Of a DNA stretch of 22,905 nucleotides, positions 9,034 through 16,072 are shown piece by piece. The DNA is from CAYRTD01 sp964426915 (lineage in GTDB: Bacteria; Bacteroidota; Bacteroidia; Bacteroidales; GCA-2748055): assembly GCA_964426915.1 (NCBI GenBank), contig CAYRTD010000058.1, positions 1-22,905 on the forward strand. Direction: 5' to 3'. The position numbers and the translations under genes are program-made. The first letter of the stretch is position 1. Each line of letters begins with the position of its first letter. The notes beneath the pieces were generated by a model. It saw nothing but the letters and a program-made list of their open reading frames with translations, had not been told where the DNA came from and did no database searches.

Positions 9034-9938
9034 TATTTAATATTTTTTTCATATCTCCAGAATAACCTTGTTATTTTTGCTCCTGCATAATGGGAGTAGA
9101 AACTCACCGGTCCTACCCAGGGAATTGTACATTGCTTATACCCCCTGTTTCTCATATCTTCGAGGCACTTATACAATAATACTCCTCCCACTCCCCTGCC
9201 CCTCAGATCAGGATGAGTTCCCATAGGACCAAACCATCCGGTTCCCCTGTTATTGCCGTCCCAGGCAGAAAATGCTTTTATTTCACCGGATTTTCTTGCA
9301 ATAAATATTGACGGAGGATCTCCTTTCATAGCCATCCTCAGTTCATAATCCCATAGCTCCCATTCTTCCTTTATAAAATTAAATAATTCATTTTCCATAC
9401 CGGAATCTATCCTCTCCACTGATATGTTATCCTTTAACAGTTCTTTTTGTTTTTCTTCCGTTTTCCAGTCGGAAAAGAAAAGATCTGCTTCCATATTGAC
9501 AGCTTCATCCTTTTTCTGAAAGCCCAGACGTTCAAAAAAACACACAGCGGGGGTATATCGCGGATCAAGACCTGGCATGAAATAATTCAACGGAACATCA
9601 AACAGCCTTAAAAATTCAAAATTACCCGCCCTGAGATCATTTTCAAATTGCCTTAACAATGCAGAGCCGATACCCCTTCTTCTGAATTTCTCTTTTACTG
9701 CAAACAGTTTTATATATCCAATTTCTTTTCCCTTAAGACTCCTGGTCACACCCTGCAGGAAACCCACAATCTGACTATTCTCCAGGGCAAGGTATGATCT
9801 GTCAGGATTCCAAGCGGGATCTTCGTATAATTTTTCACTCAGCAGAAACCTCTCCAGGTTGTCATAATCCATCCCCTGGTTAAGAAGAACCAGAACCTCT
9901 TCGAAATCCTCATCCCTGAAAGTTCTGTAACTGATCAT
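9033..9938 (-). CDS. Tandem GNAT-family N-acetyltransferase
   Basis: The 301-residue protein holds two GNAT folds in tandem. The first (about 1-155) carries the acetyl-CoA pyrophosphate loop RRRGIG around residues 86-91 after the strand YIKLFAV. The second (about 172-301) carries LRGRGVGG around 245-252 after WFGPMGTHP. Both loops keep the R/Q-x-x-G-x-G pattern, so both halves may bind acetyl-CoA. Two-domain GNATs are known for amino sugars, antibiotics and small amines, and the substrate cannot be read from the sequence. The start codon overlaps the stop of the DUF4922 gene (ATGA, 4 nt) and its stop overlaps the SGNH start by 1 nt, so it belongs to the operon. With a deacetylase downstream, acetylation of an amino-sugar amine is conceivable but speculative. 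Confidence 0.85.
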   Translation of the reverse strand: MISYRTFRDEDFEEVLVLLNQGMDYDNLERFLLSEKLYEDPAWNPDRSYLALENSQIVGFLQGVTRSLKGKEIGYIKLFAVKEKFRRRGIGSALLRQFENDLRAGNFEFLRLFDVPLNYFMPGLDPRYTPAVCFFERLGFQKKDEAVNMEADLFFSDWKTEEKQKELLKDNISVERIDSGMENELFNFIKEEWELWDYELRMAMKGDPPSIFIARKSGEIKAFSAWDGNNRGTGWFGPMGTHPDLRGRGVGGVLLYKCLEDMRNRGYKQCTIPWVGPVSFYSHYAGAKITRLFWRYEKNIK

Positions 9939-10888
9939 AATGAGATCTTTTTCTTTCCTATAAATCCGGTTAATGAATGAAAATTCTTTTCAGAAAGACT
10001 GACCTGTCTGAAAATATCCTTTATATCCCCCTTACCAATCTTAATAAAATCTTTCTCAAGAGGAGTTATCAGCGTTCCACCGTAATCAACTGAAGCAGGA
10101 CTTAATAGAATGTTCTTTTCCCCTTCCTCGAAAAATTGCCATGGTCTGTGTTTCTCCCTGAAAAAGATAAATACCTCCCAGGAATTCCGGTAAACAGAAA
10201 GGATATTGAGCATAGGCTCACCGCCATTGGCAAGTCTACTGGTAAAAGAATATATCCATTGAAAAACACTGTTTAAGCTCTCGTGGTCATTTGATTCCAG
10301 TATGAAAAATCTTCTAAGACCATCATCCACAGCAGTGAGTTCCACACCAGTTCCGATGTCGATAGCTTTGCCATATCTGGATTTCAATATCTCTGATTCA
10401 TCTTCAACCGGCATCAGACCATGATTACCTGCCTGAAAGTGCAGGTGATCCGGTGCAGAAGCGCCACAATTGGGTGCATTGTAAAAAACCACGAGTTCCG
10501 GCAGATCTTTACTAATTTTGAGAAAATCGGGGAAAACTCCGGCTATTTGTTGCGGCAAATGCTCCAGAAGAGAAATAGTGAAATGCTTTCTGAATATGGG
10601 AAAAGGGTTGCAGAGGAATTCATATTTATCTTCATACAACAACCTTCTCTGCTCTTCAGGTCTGTTTTCACTGCAAAGGAAGCAGGCCCGCTTATTCACA
10701 GAATCTTTATCCACCTTTGCTGAAGAAGAAGTTATGCGACTGGGATTGAACTGAACCTTAAAAAGATAATCCTCAAAGGAGAACTCTCTTATCCGTGCTG
10801 AATTGAGGCCTTCCAGGTTTTTCTTTAAAAGAGGCCATTCATTTTTCTGGACTTCATAGAGGCGGTTGAGCTGTTCCTGATAATTCAT
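9935..10888 (-). CDS. DUF4922 HIT-like protein (possible nucleotidyl-sugar phosphorylase)
   Basis: The 317-residue protein fits the Bacteroidota family DUF4922, which is related to the HIT/GalT superfamily including Ap4A and GDP-L-galactose phosphorylases. Visible landmarks are a CFLC pair (C69-C72) after a stretch resembling a substrate-facing strand, NPFPIFRKHFTI (94-105), which resembles the strand ahead of the active site, and CGASAPDHLHFQ at 141-152, where HLHFQ is the HxHxQ signature carrying the catalytic His. The active-site residues therefore look intact. HIT-type phosphorylases split an NDP-sugar or dinucleotide with phosphate. The natural substrate of DUF4922 proteins is not established to my knowledge. 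It lies 4 bp after the glycosyltransferase stop and overlaps the GNAT gene by 4 nt, so a role tied to sugar nucleotides next to a glycosyltransferase is plausible. Confidence 0.75.
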   Translation of the reverse strand: MNYQEQLNRLYEVQKNEWPLLKKNLEGLNSARIREFSFEDYLFKVQFNPSRITSSSAKVDKDSVNKRACFLCSENRPEEQRRLLYEDKYEFLCNPFPIFRKHFTISLLEHLPQQIAGVFPDFLKISKDLPELVVFYNAPNCGASAPDHLHFQAGNHGLMPVEDESEILKSRYGKAIDIGTGVELTAVDDGLRRFFILESNDHESLNSVFQWIYSFTSRLANGGEPMLNILSVYRNSWEVFIFFREKHRPWQFFEEGEKNILLSPASVDYGGTLITPLEKDFIKIGKGDIKDIFRQVSLSEKNFHSLTGFIGKKKISL

Positions 10889-10892
10889 TTAG

Positions 10893-12356
10893 TCACTGTT
10901 TTTTTCTGTTCATTTTTATTCTTGCTGCAAGCTCAAAGCTTCTTATCCTGTCTTTATAGACATTGTGTTTATTCATGGCTTCGGTGCTCAGCGAGGCATC
11001 GGTATTATCATCCCATCTCCTGCATAAATAAAGAGGAGTGTAGATTCTCCCAATGCGGTATTTTCTGCTTATTGCCAGTCCGACGGCATAATCCTCCCCA
11101 TAACTGACGTTTGGAATTTTCAGCTCTCTCAGTACCGGGGTGAAAAATGCCCTCGGCGCACCCAGTCCGTTAATCCGTAACGCATTATTTCTCCCGTTAT
11201 CCGGTGTCCATTCCTTATGATCAATTATTCCGGGAGGGATCTGTTCCAACTGAAAATTGGTCATTTTATAAGAACCTATAACCATTGCACATTTTTCTTC
11301 CTCAAAAACCCCGATTATTCGTTCAAGGGTATTTTCATCCATGTAGAGGTCATCGCTATCCAGTTGTACGGCAAATTTCCCGCAATGCTCATCGTGAACA
11401 GCAAGATTCCAGCAACCTCCGATGCCGAGATCTGTTCTCCCGGGAATGATATGAATAAGGTCGTTGTATCGGGAAGCGTAGGAACGGATTATCTCCGTGG
11501 TATTATCTGTAGAATGATTATCCACTATCAGTAGATTATAATTAAAATCCGTCTTTTGCTTCATAACCGATTCGATGGCATCGGCAATGGTCTTTTCCCG
11601 GTTTCTTACGGGTATTATCACCGAGGCTGTAACGGGAAAACTCTCATTTTTGAGATCAATATCCTCAAAATCAGGCTCAAGAAATCCGCCGATCCTTTTC
11701 AGGTGTAAGGTAACTGCCTCTTCCATTTCAAGCTGAACATCCTTATTCTTAGGATCTACATAATCAAATATCTTTTTTCCCGATACCCGAAGATCTTCCT
11801 TGATAACTGAATACAGGTATTCCGGGATTCTCACAAGATCAAAATCTGTACTGAGGGATAAGCGTAACTGGTACAGGCCTGCATGCCGGAAATTCTGGTT
11901 TATGTTTTTGATCGCCACTTTGAGCGCCTTTGTATTAAAAAACAATACCGGCCCAAAATCGAAATCATCTCTCAAGCTTCCCGGTTGATAATCGATTACC
12001 GGATGAGCTGAAGTTTCCTCCCCGGTAATTTCAGTATAGTCAGAATAAATCATCCCGGTATCCGTATCCTCAGCCACAGAAAGCATACGCTCAAGGAAGA
12101 ATTGACCGGGTTCAATCAGATTTTCGCCGTTTATGAACAAAGTATAAGCAGATTCAGATTCTTCTGAAATTTTTTTCAAGCTGGTAGTACTTTTAATATC
12201 CGGCAAAATTAAAAGCTTTGGGAAATCCTGTTTTTCAGGTGGACTATCTGCCAGTATTACAATTTTTTCCACTAAAGCAGAATTCTTTAGTTCAGACATC
12301 AGCTTTCCGGATGCCATTGCAGTTCCTGCAGGTATAAAGCAATCAATTTTTTTCAT
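10893..12356 (-). CDS. Two-domain family 2 glycosyltransferase
   Basis: The 487-residue protein ends in a clear GT-A fold of family GT2, from about residue 243: SVIIPVRNREKTIADAIES, LLIVDNHSTDNT near 275, an LGIGGCWNLAV segment near 310, and the metal-binding DSDD at 333-336. Late motifs include GEDYAVGL and CRRWDDNTDASLS, the latter resembling a Bacteroidota-specific tail. Residues 1-215 resemble a second, degenerate GT-A fold: FINGENLIEP takes the place of a DxD loop, followed by GMIYSDYTEI and a LRDDFDFG segment. No signal peptide or transmembrane helix is visible, so it is cytosolic. Acceptor and donor are unknown. It is the first gene of the operon, and its upstream region carries the repeat-rich spacer. 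A stand-alone glycosyltransferase inside an otherwise catabolic cluster is odd. Confidence 0.82.
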   Translation of the reverse strand: MKKIDCFIPAGTAMASGKLMSELKNSALVEKIVILADSPPEKQDFPKLLILPDIKSTTSLKKISEESESAYTLFINGENLIEPGQFFLERMLSVAEDTDTGMIYSDYTEITGEETSAHPVIDYQPGSLRDDFDFGPVLFFNTKALKVAIKNINQNFRHAGLYQLRLSLSTDFDLVRIPEYLYSVIKEDLRVSGKKIFDYVDPKNKDVQLEMEEAVTLHLKRIGGFLEPDFEDIDLKNESFPVTASVIIPVRNREKTIADAIESVMKQKTDFNYNLLIVDNHSTDNTTEIIRSYASRYNDLIHIIPGRTDLGIGGCWNLAVHDEHCGKFAVQLDSDDLYMDENTLERIIGVFEEEKCAMVIGSYKMTNFQLEQIPPGIIDHKEWTPDNGRNNALRINGLGAPRAFFTPVLRELKIPNVSYGEDYAVGLAISRKYRIGRIYTPLYLCRRWDDNTDASLSTEAMNKHNVYKDRIRSFELAARIKMNRKKQ

Positions 12357-12537
12357 AGGATCGTTAGTATTTAAAATTATTCAGTTACTGTCCGTTATAT
12401 CTGTATGCAGCGGCCCGGTACTCCGGGAAATATTGCTTAAAATTATAAGATCTCCCGGCTATCTCCCAAAATTTTTCGGGACGGGATCAGTTCGGCTAAA
12501 TGATTTTGAAAACTAAAATCATAGTCTCACTGATTAA

Positions 12538-12555
12538 ATCGGACATTATGGACAG
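12538..12555 (-). repeat. Dispersed element, partial middle copy
   Basis: These 18 bp (minus-strand core CTGTCCATAATGTCCGAT) are identical to the left-edge copy and differ by one base from the copy at 12643. The homology stops on both sides, so it lacks the TAGAGT end. Confidence 0.78.
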
Positions 12556-12588
12556 TCACAATTTAGTGCTTGTCAATAAAGTCGAGAG

Positions 12589-12614
12589 TCTGTTCCGATA
12601 GCTATCGGAACAGA
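12589..12614. repeat. Perfect 26-bp palindrome
   Basis: Both arms are fully complementary around the centre GATAGCTATC. The left flank plus arm reads AGAGTCTGT then TCCGATA, which equals the dispersed element with an 8-bp internal piece missing. Palindromes of the CCGATAGCTATCGG type recur in Bacteroidota intergenic DNA, as far as I know. There is no adjoining T run, so a simple intrinsic terminator is unlikely, though a 3' mRNA stabilising hairpin is possible. Confidence 0.85.
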
Positions 12615-12642
12615 ATGTTCGAGATCAAGGCCCGCAACGCAG

Positions 12643-12668
12643 ATATCGGACATTTTGGACAGACTCTA
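12643..12668 (-). repeat. Dispersed 26-bp element, right copy, supplying a stop codon
   Basis: It has the same orientation and length as the copy at 29-54. Its TAG (12666-12668 on the minus strand) is the stop of the GHL10 hydrolase gene. Confidence 0.8.
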
Positions 12669-14198
12669 TTTAATTATATTAAAAATCCGGTTCTCCCGTT
12701 CAACTTCAAGTTTATCCGATAACTGGCTTTCATTATACATCCGGTCAAGAGAAGAAACCCTGTAAAAACCATCAGGAATATTTTCATCCGGAAATTCGAT
12801 AAAGTTAAGGCCTGTTATTCCGATAATATTCTCCGGTCGCTTCAGCATTCTTTCCGTGTTTCTTTTATAGTGATATACCACATAAAATCTCGCTTTATCC
12901 AGCTCACTTGTATCTGCAGGTGGATCCCAGTAGATCCTGTTATTTTGAACACGCAGTGATGTAGGCATTTCGGGAGGAGCATTATCAATCCACGGCATTG
13001 TGGGAATCAGTGTTGGATTACCCAGGTATTTCCGGCTTAATTTCCTGTCGAAGGATCTCAAATCCCGTCTGAAAAAATGCTTACTGCTGAAAAAACCAAA
13101 TCCGTCTACACTTTCCAGGGAACGTACCAGTTCAATCTGTTTGAAAAAATGTCGTTTCCTTTTCCACAGTTTATACTCCGATTTCCGGTCTATCCTGTAA
13201 GGAGCAAGTCCGTAATAAATAGCGCGTCCGTAATCCTGATCGGCCCACCAGTAAGCAAGAGTTGAAAAATCTGCAGCCGGATGATCATCTCTCCAGTAAA
13301 GTTGCGGCATCAGATAATCAATCCATCCCTCTCTTTGCCATTTAATAACATCGGCATAAAGTGCATCATAATTTGTGGTTCCTGCACCCGTTTCGGAACC
13401 AAAGAGATCATCACTTCTGTTTCTCCAAACGCCAAAAGGACTGATTCCAAATTTCACCCAGGGTTTTTCGGTTTTGATGGCATCAGCGAGTATCTGAATA
13501 ATGGTATCTACATTCTGTCTTCTCCATTCTGCCTTATTTTCTGGATAAAAACTCCCTCCCCTTTCCTTGTAGGCCAAATCATCGGGAATATCGACACCCG
13601 CAATTTTATAGGGATAAAAATAATCATCAAAATGAATGGCGTCAACATCATAATTCCTCACGACATCAACAACTACATTTTTTACAAATTCCCACACCTC
13701 GGGATTATCCGGAGCAAAATACAAACGGTTACCATATTCCCATCCCCAGTCGGGATGTTCTTTTATTATATGGTTTTCGGCCAGGGTATCAGAAAGATTT
13801 TGCTTGATCCTGTAAGGATTAAACCATGCGTGAAGTTCCATTCCCCGTTTATGACATTCATCGATCCAGAATTTCAGAGGGTCGTAATAAGGATAAGGTT
13901 CGATGCCCTGTTCACCTGAAAGATATCTTGACCATGGTTCATAAGATGAATCATAAATAGCATCGGCGGCCGGCCGTACCTGCAGTATAATGGCGTTCAT
14001 CCCACTTTCCTTATGATGATTTAATATCCTTATGACCTCTTGTTTTTGAAGGGCCGGAGGCAAACCCGGTTTTGAAGGCCAGTCGATATTCTCAACGGTC
14101 GCTACCCACACTGCTCTGAATTCCCGTTTGGGAACCTGGCTAAAAAGATAAACATTCCACAGGAGGGAGAAAATGAAAGTAAGAAATAAGATTCTCAT
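12666..14198 (-). CDS. Secreted GHL10 (DUF187) glycoside hydrolase, YngK/DigH-like
   Basis: The 510-residue protein has an N-terminal signal peptide (about residues 1-21, ending FSQ, no lipobox Cys). The GHL10 catalytic barrel starts with REFRAVWVATVENIDWPS at 25-42 and continues with ILQVRPAADAIYDS (71-84), HAWFNPYR (123-130), the acidic HFDDYFYPY with D191-D192, FGISPFGVWR (250-259), and YLMPQLYW (295-302). An FN3-like domain follows at about 408-505. E. coli DigH, a GHL10 enzyme, cleaves denuded peptidoglycan glycan, so the same class of substrate is plausible here and fits the SpoIID and amidase genes nearby. Polysaccharide substrates remain possible. The gene shares the strand of the operon but is separated from it by a repeat-rich 309-bp spacer, so it may be an independent or partly coupled transcript. 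Its TAG stop is the end of a repeated element. Confidence 0.88.
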   Translation of the reverse strand: MRILFLTFIFSLLWNVYLFSQVPKREFRAVWVATVENIDWPSKPGLPPALQKQEVIRILNHHKESGMNAIILQVRPAADAIYDSSYEPWSRYLSGEQGIEPYPYYDPLKFWIDECHKRGMELHAWFNPYRIKQNLSDTLAENHIIKEHPDWGWEYGNRLYFAPDNPEVWEFVKNVVVDVVRNYDVDAIHFDDYFYPYKIAGVDIPDDLAYKERGGSFYPENKAEWRRQNVDTIIQILADAIKTEKPWVKFGISPFGVWRNRSDDLFGSETGAGTTNYDALYADVIKWQREGWIDYLMPQLYWRDDHPAADFSTLAYWWADQDYGRAIYYGLAPYRIDRKSEYKLWKRKRHFFKQIELVRSLESVDGFGFFSSKHFFRRDLRSFDRKLSRKYLGNPTLIPTMPWIDNAPPEMPTSLRVQNNRIYWDPPADTSELDKARFYVVYHYKRNTERMLKRPENIIGITGLNFIEFPDENIPDGFYRVSSLDRMYNESQLSDKLEVERENRIFNIIK

Positions 14199-14608
14199 AA
14201 ATCCGGTTTATTATGGTTTTACATATATAGTATAACGACTGAATATGCAGCTTGTTTTTCAAGTATAAAACTACAAAATATTACACAATTACAAATTGGT
14301 ATTACATCATTCATATTATCGCTACATGTTAAATAACACATATTTTATCTTTATAAATTCTGTTTACACATATAAAAATATATTGACAAAAATTATTTTA
14401 AACGACTGTATATAAGGATATTAAGTAATAACACTAGCATTTTCTATTCTTTTAAACAGTTATTTCTGACGAAAATATTTATCGCTGAAAAAAAAATAGT
14501 TTTAAAACATATTTTAATATTTGTAATACAAGATACAAATTTTGAATTTTACTTTCTCGTTTCAGAAAATGTCGGGTATTTATTTAGTATAAACAAAAAT
14601 CTATAATT
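14199..14608. promoter_or_regulatory. AT-rich divergent intergenic region
   Basis: This 410-bp stretch separates the divergently transcribed GHL10 hydrolase (minus) and the first T9SS gene (plus), so promoters for both should lie here. It is markedly richer in A and T than the flanking genes, with many short A/T tracts. TTTG occurs at 14520-14523 and 14541-14544, but the spacing does not fit the Bacteroidota -33/-7 consensus. I see no RNA gene, riboswitch or convincing operator. Confidence 0.55.
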
Positions 14609-16033
14609 ATGAAGAAATTTTTACTCCTGAGTTTTATTATTTTATGTGCACTTTTCCAAAAGAGTTTCTCCCAGGGAGAAATTTCTTTTGTGGAAGTATG
14701 GGCTCATTACGGGGAGAATGCCCCTGAGTGGTTTACTGATGGTTCAGAAGCAGACCAGGGCGATCCTTCTTTTGCCGGTGTGGAAAGGGGAATCGTATAC
14801 AGTGATTATTCAGGACATGTATATGTATCCAGCCGGCATGCAGAAGATATAGACGATGACGGAAATCTTGACCGGGGATTGCCACACATCTACGTTCTTG
14901 ATCCCCTTACCGGTGAAGCTCCCCCCTTCGGTGTTTCGCAACTTCTTACCACAGGTATTAATCCGGGCGAACCCGCATTTGGTGGCGGATATCCTCTGAA
15001 TAATGTTGTAACAACTGAAGACGGAAGCATATTTGCCTGCAACATGACCCTTGCTTCCGGTCCTGATATTGAAGGTGAAGACGGAGCCGTTACAGTTAAA
15101 GCTTTCCGCGTGTATCGCTGGAGCTGGGAACAGGATATACCTACCATGATCATTGATTATAAGGAGGGTGGATACAGACTTGGCGACAAATTCAGTGTCC
15201 ACGGAAACTGGGAAACTGAAGCACAGATCTATGCCGCTCCGGGTGAAAGCAACAAGCTCCTGCGCTGGGATGTAACTGACGGTGTAGTTGCAGATGAACC
15301 GGTAGTTATCACATTGCAGGATATACAAAATGCAGGTACCTCAATTACGGTTGCGGATGTTCCCTCCAAAGAAGATTGGATATATGTTAGCGGAAGAGCC
15401 TTTATGCCTACACTTTTCACCACAGAGGGCGTTAACCTTACACAGGTAGCCATCGATACGGAAAGTTTTCCCGGTACGCCTGTAGCAGGCCGTATCCATG
15501 AATTCGGAGGAAAATTATATATGGGCATGTTTTCCGATAACCAGAGCGCTTTAATCTTCGACATATCCAAACATGGAGAAAATGTTACAGACGCAGATGT
15601 GATCGGTTTTACCCCAAGTTTTGGAACGGAATTCGAGAATGCTTACGGGGAAGGTGCCGTAGATCTTGCTACTATTGATGGACAACTTCATGTGTTTATC
15701 TGCGGACCCAGTAATGGAATTGCCTGTTACAGAATTGAGGGACTTGAAACTTCTGCTGAACGTTTTGAAACAGATGAATATGGCATTTCTGCGTACCCGA
15801 ATCCTGCCACCGATTTTGCCAGGGTTAGTTTTACTCTTCCCGCAGATGCAAAAGGTCCGGTTTCCGTGAAATTGTATGATCTATCCGGAAAATTTATGGG
15901 CATAACTGCTGGTGAAGCAAAGCCGGGTAAACAGGAAATGAACATAAATACTAGTGAACTGGAAAGTGGCACCTATATCTACCAGGTAGTATATGGTAAT
16001 AAAATTGGCAAAGGAAAACTTATCGTCAAATAA
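14609..16033 (+). CDS. Secreted propeller-like (DUF4623-like) protein with T9SS sorting domain
   Basis: The 474-residue protein starts with a signal peptide (MKKFLLLSF...FSQ, about residues 1-21). Residues about 25-385 form a domain rich in beta strands with landmarks RGIVYSDYSGHVYVSSR, IYVLDPLTGE, TEDGSIFACN, FRVYRWSWE, LGDKFSVHG and KLLRWDVTDGVV. I read this as the propeller-like DUF4623-type domain of Bacteroidota, at moderate certainty. The C-terminal 80 residues are a type A T9SS sorting domain, with ISAYPNPATDFARVSF from about 392 (YPNP at 396), VKLYDLSGK, and a final SGTYIYQV...KGKLIVK. The protein should therefore cross the outer membrane through T9SS and be anchored or released. No catalytic residues are recognisable, and binding or sensing is only a guess. 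The next gene begins 39 bp downstream and contains two copies of the same module, so the pair is probably co-transcribed and paralogous. Confidence 0.82.
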   Translation: MKKFLLLSFIILCALFQKSFSQGEISFVEVWAHYGENAPEWFTDGSEADQGDPSFAGVERGIVYSDYSGHVYVSSRHAEDIDDDGNLDRGLPHIYVLDPLTGEAPPFGVSQLLTTGINPGEPAFGGGYPLNNVVTTEDGSIFACNMTLASGPDIEGEDGAVTVKAFRVYRWSWEQDIPTMIIDYKEGGYRLGDKFSVHGNWETEAQIYAAPGESNKLLRWDVTDGVVADEPVVITLQDIQNAGTSITVADVPSKEDWIYVSGRAFMPTLFTTEGVNLTQVAIDTESFPGTPVAGRIHEFGGKLYMGMFSDNQSALIFDISKHGENVTDADVIGFTPSFGTEFENAYGEGAVDLATIDGQLHVFICGPSNGIACYRIEGLETSAERFETDEYGISAYPNPATDFARVSFTLPADAKGPVSVKLYDLSGKFMGITAGEAKPGKQEMNINTSELESGTYIYQVVYGNKIGKGKLIVK

Positions 16034-16072
16034 ATTTATTTTTTTTCAATTATTAATTAAAACCAACTTACA

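Larger units (their letters stand above)
12357..12665. other. Repeat-rich intergenic spacer upstream of the operon
   Basis: No ORF of note lies in these 309 bp. From right to left the spacer holds the dispersed element at the GHL10 stop, the perfect palindrome, a partial element copy, and an imperfect 18-nt hairpin at 12464-12481 (TCCC...GGGA arms with an A/T core). The segment nearest the glycosyltransferase start (12357-12460) shows no structure I recognise and is where an operon promoter would be expected. No Bacteroides-type TAnnTTTG/TTTG pair could be assigned with confidence. Confidence 0.7.

Noticed and set aside
12589..12614. Palindrome as an intrinsic terminator for the GHL10 gene
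   Set aside because: Neither side has an adjacent T run; the stem is strong, but the signature is incomplete.
13281..13919. Plus-strand open frame of 212 codons
   Set aside because: It lies wholly antisense to the well-supported GHL10 gene, has no recognisable domain, and is explained as a frame shadow.
14383..14415. TTGACA followed by TATATAA resembling a sigma-70 promoter
   Set aside because: The spacer is 20 nt, outside the usual range, and Bacteroidota use a different consensus; in such AT-rich DNA the match is easily due to chance.
14520..14544. Two TTTG motifs as a Bacteroidota -33/-7 pair
   Set aside because: The second lacks the TAnn part in full, and the distance between the boxes is too short.
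14810..15328. Minus-strand open frame of 172 codons
   Set aside because: It is antisense to the first T9SS cargo gene, whose signal peptide and sorting domain are clear; no family resemblance was seen.
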